Below, piece by piece: positions 8,744 through 16,402 of a stretch of DNA of 32,017 nucleotides. Numbering within the stretch: position 1 is the stretch's first letter; each line of letters begins with the position of its first letter. Origin of the DNA: Trichodesmium erythraeum GBRTRLIN201 (GTDB lineage Bacteria > Cyanobacteriota > Cyanobacteriia > Cyanobacteriales > Microcoleaceae). The stretch covers positions 1-32,017 of the forward strand of contig JAGGDU010000105.1 in NCBI GenBank assembly GCA_018457135.1. Reading direction: 5' to 3'. The translations under genes were made by a program, and so were the position numbers. Below the pieces are notes generated by a model. It was given only the letters and a program-made list of their open reading frames with translations, was not told the DNA's origin and did not search any database.

Positions 8744-11500
8744 TTATTTTTCAAGTTGATATTTCACTACCCAACGGTGAAATAATTCTACGGCAAATTT
8801 TAGGTTTTCCTCCGTTTCGACTATGACATCGTGGCGAAAAAGGGTATCAAGAGCATCATTAATAATTTTTTGCTCTAAACCTGTAACTTCCTGAACCATG
8901 GCGCGGCTACAGTTTCCTGAATGGTTGGCTAAAGCTCTGAGAATATTTTGTTGTCCTGGTGCATTTTCCCCGGCTTGCCCCCAAACTCCTGTGAAATAAT
9001 AGCGCCCTGTTTCAAATAGTTCATTTTCTTCAATAATGGTATTCACGTCGGCAACGGTAAAAATACCTTTTTTGGGTTTTCCTTCCTCGAATACTTGCTT
9101 GTTGTAGCGTCTGACAAGTAAAAATCCTAGGAGTTGCACCAGGTAGGCTTGCCCGAATGTTAGGTCGTAAATACGATCCATTGCTTCTGGTTCGTATTCG
9201 AGGAGGAAGTCTGGGTCTGGGTTGGCAAGGAGTTGACTGGTTGTGGCTTTGTTCAAAAAACTGACCGGGATGGGTATGAAGCCCGCAAAAAATGGCTGAA
9301 AGTAATCTTGTGTCATTTCTTCGAGAGTGTGCAGTCCGGCGAAGGCAAAGGCTATTTTCGGACTCATCTGCACGAAGCTCCGTAATACTGCCATGAAGTT
9401 AGGTGGAAGTTGTTCTGCGTTGATTAGGTTTTCAATACTTTCAAATTCATCCAGGGCAATAATTAAGCTTTTGTTGTCTAATTTTTTAATTGCCTGTTTT
9501 AAGTAGAGTTCAAAGGTTCGTTGGGGAAGTCTTAGTAGTTCCTCTGTGTCTGGTGAAGGAAGGCTTATATTATCTGAAATTCTATCACTAATGGCTAAAA
9601 ATACTTCACCCATTCCCAGGGAAATGGCTTCTAAACTTTGGAGGTCGACATAAATAACTTGTGCATCTGCACCGGAAGATTTGGCAATATTCCGTAGAAT
9701 TGATGTTTTTCCCATGCGACGATGACCGTAGAGCATAACTGACTGTGCTTGAGAACTCATAACCCACAGTTGCTCAAGTTCTCTCATAATATCTTCCCGA
9801 CCTACAAACAGGTCTCCCTCTACTGGGTCCCCAATGACGTAGGGATTTTTTACGGGTTTAGTAATAGATATATCTCCGACATCTTTAGCAATTTTTTCTA
9901 AAGCTTCTTTCCAATTTTGAGCGATATCGACAATTAAATCTTTTTCGGCTTGGGGAAGTGTGTTTGCATTATTTAGGGTTTCTGCTAATTGACCGATAGC
10001 TCTGGCAAGGGCAAAGGAACGAGCTGACTTTGAGGTTGCTGTTAAAATAAGTCGGGTATCTTCAACAACACGATGTAAGTCTTTGATAGCTTTCCAGGTG
10101 ATGGGGCGTAGATGAGGTTCTGGTGGAAAGTTGGGAATTTTTATTTCGGCAATGGTATCAGGAGATGTTGCTGTTTGAAATTGAGTTAGGGTTTGAGCTA
10201 GTAGAAACATTTCCTCGCCGTAAAGGATATCCCGTACTTGCTCAAACGCTGCTGTTGCTTTTTTTGGTTCTTTTTCGTAGAGATGCCAGAAACCTGCGGC
10301 TGTTGCGTGGGGTGGAGTATCTAAGCGAGTTGGTGCTGACGAGGTGCTTATACTTATAAAAGAAAAAAACCAATTTAATCCTTTAATAAACTCTAATTTT
10401 AACTCTTCCACTAAAGATGCAGAGGCAAATTTTACAAGTTTCCAATCATAGGGATGTTCTGCTAGCTGAGAAATTCGATAAATTATCTGTTCTGAGGGAA
10501 TTTCTGCTAACACCTCATTAATAGCATTAACCACTGGAATAAACTGTAAACTATATTTTAAAAGCTGATCAATGTTTTCTAGACCTAGTTGCCAATCTTT
10601 TTTCAACCAAAGTTTTAAGCGAGTTTCTAGCAAGGGTAAAGGAATAGGAGTAACTCTAGGTAGGAGGAAACTACGATTTTGAATTGAGATCGAGTTGAGT
10701 GGCACACCAATTAACCAGTTTTCCGGACGCCACATTGCCACGCCGAACGCCACGCCAACCGCCACGCCTAACGCCACGCCAACCGCCACGCCAACCGCCA
10801 CGCCAACCGCCACGCCGAACGCCACGCCAACCGCCACGCCTAACGCCACGCCTAACGCCACGCCGAACGCCACGCCTCCCGCCACGCCAACCGCCACGCC
10901 AACCGCCACGCCGTACGCCACGCCTAACGCCACGCCTCCCGCCACGCCGTACGCCACGCCTAACGCCACGCCAACCGCCACGCCAACCGCCACGCCGAAC
11001 GCCACGCCTCCCGCCACGCCTAACGCCACGCCGAACGCCACGCCAACCGCCACGCCGAACGCCACGCCTAACGCCACGCCTAACGCCACGACGAACGCCA
11101 CGCCTTCCGACACGCCGAACGCCACGCCGAACGCCACGCCAACCGCCACGCCTAACGCCACGCCTAACGCCACGTCGGACCAATTAATAGTAAAACCTAT
11201 TTGCTGCAGCAACATACAAAACAAAAAAGGAACACAAACAATCAAAATTAATCCCTGAAACAATAACCTCAACTGGTTAGGATGCTGCCGCAGAAATTCT
11301 AACTGGCTTTCCCAAGTTTTTTGTTCAGCCAAACCTTCTCCCCCCCCATGCTTTTCCACATACCACGGCAACGCCTGGGGAAAGAAAAACACCCAATACA
11401 ACAACCGCAAATAATCCAAAAGATTCCAAATAGAAAGGGGGCGCTTTAACTGTGGCGCTAGATCCAGACGGGGAACCGAGTCATTATCTTTTTTCATCAA
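8744..11500 (-). CDS. Membrane protein with (GVAX)37 array and C-terminal AAA/STAND ATPase
   Basis: 918 aa, ATG start. Order: residues 1-75 form a Trp/Pro/Tyr-rich N-terminal module ([20 protein letters not shown], then a Gly-Gly-Gly stretch); one hydrophobic helix at about 79-100; 148 residues (109-256) of 37 tandem Gly-Val-Ala-X units; a helical linker; and an ATPase from about residue 565. The ATPase opens with [14 protein letters not shown] and has Walker [10 protein letters not shown] (about 590) and Walker [11 protein letters not shown] (about 678), then a winged-helix-like C-terminus. This resembles Orc1/Cdc6-like and STAND ATPases, molecular switches that couple ligand sensing to a membrane or effector part. 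The array is uncharged apart from one Glu, and membrane insertion is likely. Third codon positions in the array are invariant. It is followed at 219 bp spacing by a nuclease-like gene on the same strand. Function unknown; ATPase call sure. Confidence 0.85.
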   Translation of the reverse strand: MMKKDNDSVPRLDLAPQLKRPLSIWNLLDYLRLLYWVFFFPQALPWYVEKHGGGEGLAEQKTWESQLEFLRQHPNQLRLLFQGLILIVCVPFLFCMLLQQIGFTINWSDVALGVALGVAVGVAFGVAFGVSEGVAFVVALGVALGVAFGVAVGVAFGVALGVAGGVAFGVAVGVAVGVALGVAYGVAGGVALGVAYGVAVGVAVGVAGGVAFGVALGVALGVAVGVAFGVAVGVAVGVAVGVALGVAVGVAFGVAMWRPENWLIGVPLNSISIQNRSFLLPRVTPIPLPLLETRLKLWLKKDWQLGLENIDQLLKYSLQFIPVVNAINEVLAEIPSEQIIYRISQLAEHPYDWKLVKFASASLVEELKLEFIKGLNWFFSFISISTSSAPTRLDTPPHATAAGFWHLYEKEPKKATAAFEQVRDILYGEEMFLLAQTLTQFQTATSPDTIAEIKIPNFPPEPHLRPITWKAIKDLHRVVEDTRLILTATSKSARSFALARAIGQLAETLNNANTLPQAEKDLIVDIAQNWKEALEKIAKDVGDISITKPVKNPYVIGDPVEGDLFVGREDIMRELEQLWVMSSQAQSVMLYGHRRMGKTSILRNIAKSSGADAQVIYVDLQSLEAISLGMGEVFLAISDRISDNISLPSPDTEELLRLPQRTFELYLKQAIKKLDNKSLIIALDEFESIENLINAEQLPPNFMAVLRSFVQMSPKIAFAFAGLHTLEEMTQDYFQPFFAGFIPIPVSFLNKATTSQLLANPDPDFLLEYEPEAMDRIYDLTFGQAYLVQLLGFLLVRRYNKQVFEEGKPKKGIFTVADVNTIIEENELFETGRYYFTGVWGQAGENAPGQQNILRALANHSGNCSRAMVQEVTGLEQKIINDALDTLFRHDVIVETEENLKFAVELFHRWVVKYQLEK
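10733..11176 (-). repeat. 37 x 12-bp tandem repeat coding for Gly-Val-Ala-X
   Basis: 444 bp, exactly 37 units of 12 bp. In the coding strand the core is GGCGTGGCG followed by a variable codon that is only TTC, GTT, TTA, GGA or TAC in 35 units (Phe 9, Val 11, Leu 10, Gly 3, Tyr 2), plus one GAA and a terminal ATG. Three units have a single altered core residue (DVA, GVS, VVA). The array is GC-rich in an AT-rich genome. Confidence 0.95.
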
Positions 11501-11718
11501 TTAATTAGTTGCTGCAGAGTCACACTATCACCTATATTTAGTGTTGTCAGGAAAGCAACCAGCAGATAAATTACCTTCCTCAAAATATAAATTTTTTTAT
11601 CTTAGTATATCACCAAAACATTATAAAACATAGAAAAATATTCTTACTAATAAGTGTTTAATTAGGGCTTGCTGATTAAACATTAAAGCACAGAAAAACA
11701 GAGAATTTACCCATACCT
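11501..11718. other. Intergenic region between the ATPase gene and the nuclease-like gene
   Basis: 218 bp, AT-rich. It holds one copy (11662-11680) of a 19-nt direct repeat whose other copy lies on the far side of the nuclease-like gene. No terminator hairpin seen. Confidence 0.5.
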
Positions 11719-12393
11719 TCAACCTTCTAAAATCCCCACAAGCACATCAACTAAAACCTCCAAATCTCCAGGAACTCTCAAAGAATCAATATTTTGCTGA
11801 ATTAAACATTGTTTTTTATCCAAAAACCCAAATATCCAAAGTTCTCCCATAGTTACACAACCAAAAATTAAATCCCGTTCCCGTTCCCATTCTGATAATG
11901 CAATTAACTCAACAGCTAACTGTCTAAAACCTCCGGTCATATCATCATTTTTAGCCTCAATTACTAACAGTTGAGAATTAGCTTGTAGTAAATAATCAAG
12001 ATTACTTTTTAATCGTTCATTTATATTCAAAGGATATTCAATTCTGAGGCAACATTGACAATAGCGAGCCACTTGCAAAAGTACCGGAGCAATTAAAACT
12101 TCTGGCCGTGCCGCCTCGCTACTCAAACTTACCAAAGGCAAACTTTCCTCTATTCGCCCGCCTAATTCCGGTAAACCCTTCAACTGCCGATGTGATGTAG
12201 GCAAAGAAAATTTTGCTCTTTTAAAATTGTAGTTAAACTCAGCCAAAATATCTTCCGTTTCATCAGGCAACTCGACATAAGAACCGAAAGTATAAGACTT
12301 ATTTTCCTGAAGAATAGAATGCTGGGACATAATTAAGAATTTAGAAATTAGAAATTAAATAAGGACTCAGGTTCTTAGGGCTAGCTGATTAAA
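11662..12393. repeat. Direct repeat pair flanking the nuclease-like gene
   Basis: TTAGGGCTTGCTGATTAAA at 11662-11680 and TTAGGGCTAGCTGATTAAA at 12375-12393, one mismatch in 19, with weaker similarity continuing through AAAGCA. One copy ends 38 bp past the stop of the nuclease-like gene, the other lies 45 bp before its start. Both have the same orientation. They could be solo ends of an insertion element or a dispersed repeat family. The coordinates given span both copies and the gene between. Confidence 0.7.
11719..12330 (-). CDS. PD-(D/E)XK nuclease-like protein
   Basis: 203 aa, ATG start. The middle carries a pattern typical of the PD-(D/E)XK fold: Asp112 (LDYLL), 12 residues, then LLVIEAKNDD with Glu125 and Lys127, followed by a helix with GFRQLAVEL (Gln137). 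The spacing and the hydrophobic strand before E-A-K fit restriction-endonuclease-like cores; the same core occurs in type I restriction subunits and many small cyanobacterial proteins of unknown role. A CQCC-type cysteine cluster (residues 91-94) precedes the core; four Cys-like ligands are not complete enough to claim a zinc site. No methyltransferase or specificity subunit is nearby, so it is not a complete restriction system. It sits between two P-loop ATPase genes in the same orientation and is bounded by direct repeats. Cleavage activity is inferred. Confidence 0.6.
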   Translation of the reverse strand: MSQHSILQENKSYTFGSYVELPDETEDILAEFNYNFKRAKFSLPTSHRQLKGLPELGGRIEESLPLVSLSSEAARPEVLIAPVLLQVARYCQCCLRIEYPLNINERLKSNLDYLLQANSQLLVIEAKNDDMTGGFRQLAVELIALSEWERERDLIFGCVTMGELWIFGFLDKKQCLIQQNIDSLRVPGDLEVLVDVLVGILEG

Positions 12394-12679
12394 TCTAAAA
12401 GCATTGACAAATAAAAGTCTTAGCCTTTTTTTTAGTCCCTAGTTTTCAGTCCTTCAAAGTCAAAAAGTTGGTATTTTAGGGACTCCCATGGCAGAAAAAT
12501 CAAAGGACAAATGTATCTGACTACCGACCTTTCCCCTCCTAGTCGGAATTTGGGGCAGGTCCTCCAGGGTCCGATTTAGGGGTTTACACATCCTCTGTTC
12601 CTCTGTAGAGACGTTTTAGAGGCTTTTACTTACCCCCCTCCACGATCTGGGTTAGGGGTGGGTTCTCCAGGAATAGAGG
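12331..12679. other. Intergenic region upstream of the nuclease-like gene
   Basis: 349 bp. Contains AGAATTTAGAAATTAGAAATTAAA-type short repeats next to the nuclease-like start, the second copy of the flanking direct repeat (12375-12393), and a more GC-rich stretch (about 12530-12680) with AGGGGTGGGTT. No gene or terminator is evident. Confidence 0.5.
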
Positions 12680-13780
12680 TTAAGACTCAGTTCCCCCCTC
12701 CTGAAAAGACTTGTTCAGCAAACCAGAATTGTAACTCTTCGACTTAAATAATTCATGACATTGATGTATCACTTTACGGGGATAACCTTTGCTACTTTCA
12801 ATAATTTGTAAAATCTCATCCTCACCAAACTTAATTCCTTGATATTCTGGCTCCAAAAAATCAGCCTGAAGGCGAGCATTAATAAAATTACGAATAGTTT
12901 TTTCATTCCAAGGTTTCAAATGTTCTTCAATACAAATATTTTCAAATGGAGAAGTTTTATCCCCGCTATCTGGAAACAAAGTATCCAATGATTTAGAAGC
13001 AGCAATAACTAAACGTAAAGGAGGCTCAAAATTACTTGCTAACCCTCGTAACTGACTACGCAATTTATTAGTAAACCAGTCATAACTAATATTTTCTACC
13101 ACATCAAGCAAAAGCAAAATTCGGTGTAACTTCAGATTTCTTTGTAACAGATATCCCCGAGAAATTTCAATACCAACCTTCTCACAAAGAGCAGTATAAA
13201 AATCATCATCACTTTGAATATTTTGCAAATCTATATATATTGACTTCCGAGGTTTTTCAAGATATTTATCAGCTTTTTGAGCGATCGCCTTCAAAAGAGA
13301 AGACTTTCCCACTCCACCCTCCCCAATAATAGCAACACTACTACCACTATTAAGTACCTCAAAAATGCTATTAATTTCTTCCTCTCTATTAAAAAATAAC
13401 CAGGAATTATCTATAACTCCACTTAATGGAATAAAAGGATTAGAAACTTTATTTTTAGGTTCTAGTGGAGACTTAGTAATTTCTTGTGAAAAATACCGAC
13501 TTTGATATTCTTTTTCTAACTTTTTTAATAAGATTGGAAACTTGTCTTTTCCATCATGATTTATGATGTCTTTAAATTTCTTATATACATTACTCTTTCG
13601 TTTTCTATAAGTTTGCTCCTGACTATCATTCCCCATTACAAGACGAGACATCTCTCCATCTTTCTTCTCCAAATTTTCCTTGGCAAATCTTTTAAAAAAG
13701 AACTCTTTTTCTACTTTAGTCAAACGATATTCATTAGCAATTATTATCAGAAAATCATCCCATTGTAGCCCATTATTCAT
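12680..13780 (-). CDS. STAND-type (NB-ARC/AAA-like) ATPase with N-terminal helical domain
   Basis: 366 aa, ATG start. Residues 1-95 are a charged helical domain with TYRKRKSNVYKKFKDI, resembling the N-terminal helix-turn-helix-like modules that precede P-loop domains in cyanobacterial signalling proteins. After a linker comes FFNREEEINSIFEVL (129-143), the usual entry to a STAND ATPase, then Walker A GEGGVGKSS (153-161) and Walker B ILLLLDVVEN (221-230, Asp226). The end (SSKGYPRKVIHQCHELF) is like the winged-helix part of Orc1/AAA-type ATPases. Unlike most STAND proteins it lacks a C-terminal sensor repeat such as TPR or WD40, so it ends early or works with a partner. It is divergent from the small membrane protein at 14023, with about 240 bp between them. 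Function not known; ATPase call sure. Confidence 0.78.
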   Translation of the reverse strand: MNNGLQWDDFLIIIANEYRLTKVEKEFFFKRFAKENLEKKDGEMSRLVMGNDSQEQTYRKRKSNVYKKFKDIINHDGKDKFPILLKKLEKEYQSRYFSQEITKSPLEPKNKVSNPFIPLSGVIDNSWLFFNREEEINSIFEVLNSGSSVAIIGEGGVGKSSLLKAIAQKADKYLEKPRKSIYIDLQNIQSDDDFYTALCEKVGIEISRGYLLQRNLKLHRILLLLDVVENISYDWFTNKLRSQLRGLASNFEPPLRLVIAASKSLDTLFPDSGDKTSPFENICIEEHLKPWNEKTIRNFINARLQADFLEPEYQGIKFGEDEILQIIESSKGYPRKVIHQCHELFKSKSYNSGLLNKSFQEGGTES

Positions 13781-14022
13781 CAGCCAAACTTATATTTGAT
13801 CCTACTTAGTATAGCGAAAAATATACCTTTTAATACCAACTCACTTTTTTCTTACTTTTGAATCTTGACTCTTGACTTGTAAATTTCAACTTTTGACTTG
13901 CCTAGGGTAAATAATATTCCCCCAATTCCCCTTAACCAGATTCTTCAGAGGGAAATTTTTGGGGCTTACGGAATCAAAAAATATTTCATATCTTGAAATT
14001 ACAGATTTCTAGAAAAAAAAAT

Positions 14023-14415
14023 ATGAAAAAACAAAACCTATGTAAAAAATATTACTGCTTGTTGATTCAATACAACAGTAATAATAACTATTATGTTTTA
14101 AGACTTAAGCCAAAATTAGGTGATCCGAAAAAAAATCATCATTTGAAAAACAAAAATCACGGTAATAAACCCATTTTATTATTGAAGTCCCCCAATGATG
14201 ATATTTATTTTCAATATAATCAAATACCCTGGGAAAGAAAACCAAAAATTAGATGGCATAGATTATTAAAAATAGCAATAGCAATAATAACTACCTTATT
14301 AACCAATTTTGCTCCTGTGAATCAAGAAAAATTAGATACCCAGACCCAAACCATGGAAATTATCAAAAATTATGCAACAATGACTAGAATAATTCTCGAA
14401 TTTTATGATAAATAA
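14023..14415 (+). CDS. Small hypothetical membrane protein
   Basis: 130 aa from the ATG at 14023; a longer TTG start at 13993 is possible but less likely. The sequence is rich in Lys and Asn, with a basic N-terminal half, then IPWERKPKIRWHRLLKIAIA leading into one hydrophobic helix (about residues 80-98), and a short tail ending in ILEFYDK. The positive residues before the helix predict the N-terminal part in the cytoplasm. I do not recognise a family. It is transcribed divergently from the STAND-type ATPase. Codon use is very AT-rich, like its surroundings. It may be real, given the uninterrupted frame and the plausible membrane segment, but no homology can be shown from here. Confidence 0.45.
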   Translation: MKKQNLCKKYYCLLIQYNSNNNYYVLRLKPKLGDPKKNHHLKNKNHGNKPILLLKSPNDDIYFQYNQIPWERKPKIRWHRLLKIAIAIITTLLTNFAPVNQEKLDTQTQTMEIIKNYATMTRIILEFYDK

Positions 14416-14867
14416 ACCAGCAATTATCAATTTTTATGGTAAACAAATTTAAAACTCATCTAAAAATGGGACATTTGCTAAAACATTCTTAACACTTACC
14501 TAAAAAAAAATTAAGTTTAATTTTTAGAGATGTTGGCATTTACACATTTTGTAATAACATAATTTAGTTAAGTGATAAGATAGTCAAACAAATTACCAAC
14601 AAAGTGAAAACTTAAGAATAGATAAAAAACTAGGCGCCAATTAAAGTTCCAGCCCCCTTAACCTTTTGAGGGAGTAGGAAAAAGGCAAAAGTAATCTATG
14701 AATGAGTTTCATAATTTACCAATGTCCGCGGCCTAAATGCGTAGCATTTGACAATTAACTTTGGTGAGTAGCAAAGTAGTGCGACTGCTACTGAGTTAAT
14801 TCCGCAGTTTTACATGGGTGCTTTGAAAAGTACTAAATTGCCAGATTAAGACTTAGGGAGAATAATT
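14416..14867. other. Intergenic region with a structured leader candidate
   Basis: 452 bp between two plus-strand genes. The first half is AT-rich without features. From 14735 to 14799 there are two potential hairpins (separate entry), about 70 bp before the GTG start of the next gene. Confidence 0.5.
14735..14799 (+). promoter_or_regulatory. Two potential hairpins in the leader of the 14868 gene
   Basis: Hairpin 1: AAATGC-GTA-GCATTT (14735-14749). Hairpin 2: TTAACT (14755-14760) pairs with AGTTAA (14794-14799), and inside it AGTAGCA (14767-14773) pairs with TGCTACT (14786-14792), giving two stems with an asymmetric internal loop. No T-run follows. They may be part of a 5' leader or a dispersed repeat: the 12 bases TGCGTAGCATTT also occur at 1973-1984. 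No known riboswitch consensus recognised. Confidence 0.4.
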
Positions 14868-15191
14868 GTGGCCAAAAAAGACAAATGTCAAAAGTCTAAT
14901 CTTCTCTACCAAAGGTTGCAAGAAGCATTAGAAAATGGTAATAAAGTTCGCATCGAAGCCGAGGAAACCTATTATGGTTTTCCTGTTACTTTAACAAAAG
15001 ATTTTGTAGAAATTATGGTACTAGTGCCACCAGATGAATACGACGAAGAAGATGATTCTTTTAAGCAGGTGACTTGGTTAATTCGACTTTCTTCTATTTT
15101 TGCGATCGCTTACCCTACAGAATACTGGTCAACAGCAAGATTGGAAAAATTACTCGAAGTCGGTTCAAATCATATAGGGAGTAGAGAATAG
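14868..15191 (+). CDS. Small acidic hypothetical protein
   Basis: 107 aa starting at GTG (14868-14870), chosen because AGGGAG lies 7 nt upstream. The first half has a helix (LLYQRLQEALENGNKVRIEA) and then beta-like stretches (YGFPVTLTKDFVEIMVL), an acidic loop PPDEYDEEDDSF, and WLIRLSSIFAIAYPTEYW. The alternation suggests a small alpha/beta or SH3-like barrel domain, but that is a guess. No signal peptide or TM helix. An HIP1 site (15104-15111) lies inside the frame. I do not recognise the family. The good ribosome binding site and composition support a real gene. It converges on the exbD-like gene. Confidence 0.7.
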   Translation: MAKKDKCQKSNLLYQRLQEALENGNKVRIEAEETYYGFPVTLTKDFVEIMVLVPPDEYDEEDDSFKQVTWLIRLSSIFAIAYPTEYWSTARLEKLLEVGSNHIGSRE

Positions 15192-15290
15192 ATAATAGTG
15201 AGTAGGGAATTCTATTACCTGTTTCCTTCAAAAGTCGGTGATGGTAAATTTGAATAGTCCTCCATTATTATTATATTTATTATGAGCCAT

Positions 15291-15317
15291 GGTAGTGGGA
15301 GCATCCTGCTCCACTAC
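15291..15317. repeat. Palindromic repeat, hairpin with one bulged G
   Basis: GTAGTGGGAGCA (15292-15303), loop TCC, TGCTCCACTAC (15307-15317): 11 paired bases with one unpaired G. It lies between convergent genes. A similar hairpin, GTGGGAG/CTCCCCAC, is at 30704-30725, and the half-site GCTCCACTAC recurs at 2061-2070. The absence of a T-run argues against a simple intrinsic terminator; a REP-like dispersed element is more likely. Confidence 0.65.
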
Positions 15318-15479
15318 TAGTGGGCCTTATCGCCGCACTAAGCATTACTGCTTCTGATCTACTAATAAAGGAGCAGAACCAACCGAAGGTGAAAATTATT
15401 AACAGCTCAAAACAGACAATTGACAAATAGAAGCTAACAATTGACAAATAAAATAAACCTATTGTGTAGATGATTCAGA

Positions 15480-16103
15480 TTATTCAGGAGCTTTTGGTAA
15501 TTTATATTTATTAGGATCAACAGTTCTTCCTGGAAATGAAGGAGTCACCAAGTTATCTGAAGTATTATCAGCATCAGTTGTCCCTGTTGGATTATTTTTG
15601 TTATCTTCTTGAAAAGGAGTCACAGGATTCTCAGAAGTATTACCAGCACCAGTTTGAGGAGAACCGGGCAAAGTTGCTAGAGCCACGCGATCGCCTCCCA
15701 CCTCTCGCAACAAATCTAAAACTTGCACAACATCATTATATTTGGCCTCCTTAGGAGCATATAATACAACAACCCCCCTAGGAGAAAGCTTATTATATCT
15801 ACGTACAAACTTTTCTAATTCTATAGTACTGACAGGTTGTTTATCAATAAAAGTTTTTCCTACTTCATCCAAACTCACAAGTAACATATCTTGTGATTGA
15901 GGTTTACCTGTGGTAGCTTTTGGCAAATTAACATTAATTGCTTGTTGACGGGTTAACTGCAAAGCAGCTAAAAGAAAGAAAGTCAGAATACAAAAAATTA
16001 CATCAATTAGAGGTATTAACTCAATCCTAATTTCTTCACTAATAGACTCTTGATTAAGCTTCATAATTTTTAGGTTTAGATATCTAGGAGAAATTATAGT
16101 CAT
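15480..16103 (-). CDS. ExbD/TolR-family biopolymer transport protein
   Basis: 207 aa from the first ATG; an ATG at 16064 (MKLNQESISEE) gives 194 aa and fits the usual ExbD beginning better, but neither has a Shine-Dalgarno. ExbD is the single-pass partner of ExbB in the proton-driven complex that energises TonB- or Tol-type transport across the outer membrane. Visible: the TM segment IPLIDVIFCILTFFLLAAL with the conserved proton-path Asp in L-I-D-V, NVNLPKA after it, and the periplasmic domain with LLVSLDEVGKTFID, VVLYAPKEAKYNDVVQVLDLLREVGGDRVALAT. The C-terminal tail (about 150-207) is low in complexity with a 25-residue duplication (NTSENPVTPF and NTSDNLVTPSF). Lies 300 bp downstream of exbB-like, same strand, so likely co-regulated. 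No tonB in view. Confidence 0.92.
   Translation of the reverse strand: MTIISPRYLNLKIMKLNQESISEEIRIELIPLIDVIFCILTFFLLAALQLTRQQAINVNLPKATTGKPQSQDMLLVSLDEVGKTFIDKQPVSTIELEKFVRRYNKLSPRGVVVLYAPKEAKYNDVVQVLDLLREVGGDRVALATLPGSPQTGAGNTSENPVTPFQEDNKNNPTGTTDADNTSDNLVTPSFPGRTVDPNKYKLPKAPE
15538..15654 (-). repeat. 75-bp-period duplication inside the exbD-like gene
   Basis: Two copies of about 43 bp (15538-15580 and 15613-15654 on the plus strand, both with GGAGTCAC and GAAGTATTA-CAGCA) encode NTSENPVTPF-like and NTSDNLVTPSF-like peptides. The copies have diverged by several substitutions, so the duplication is not recent. It lengthens the periplasmic tail in frame. Confidence 0.7.
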
Positions 16104-16116
16104 CCATAGCAGTCAT

Positions 16117-16151
16117 TTCAGTTATCAGTTATCAGTTATTAGTTATCAGTA
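16117..16151. repeat. Heptamer short tandem repeat (STRR type)
   Basis: Four consecutive copies of TTATCAG or TTATTAG occur between exbB-like and exbD-like. Heptanucleotide tandem repeats of this sort are typical of filamentous cyanobacterial intergenic DNA. Confidence 0.75.
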
Positions 16152-16402
16152 CTTCTGCTACTCAGCATTCTCATTGAAATACTAAATTAAGCATTTTTTT
16201 CCCAAACCTTGAAAGTGTAAATCTGTTTAAATACCGACTGTAGTAAAAAAGGAATTAGGAATTAGGAGCAATTGATGTGACAAAAGTATGTTTATTATTG
16301 CTAATAAATGAGACTTGATATAATAATTGATAAAAGAAAATTAAAGATGATTTTGCTTTAATGAATCAATAAGTTTTTTTTTAGTATTTGCTAACTTTTG
16401 AA

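Noticed and set aside
10733-11176. CRISPR array
   Set aside because: Units are 12 bp with only one variable codon and no spacers of 30 bp or more; no cas genes are near. It is a coding tandem repeat.
10671-11258. Arg/Gly-rich and Thr/Pro-rich long frames across the 12-bp array
   Set aside because: They are shadows of a stop-free repeat. The GVAX frame is the one joined to real domains on both sides.
11719-12330. Restriction-modification system
   Set aside because: Only a nuclease-like core is present; no methyltransferase or specificity subunit lies within the window near it.
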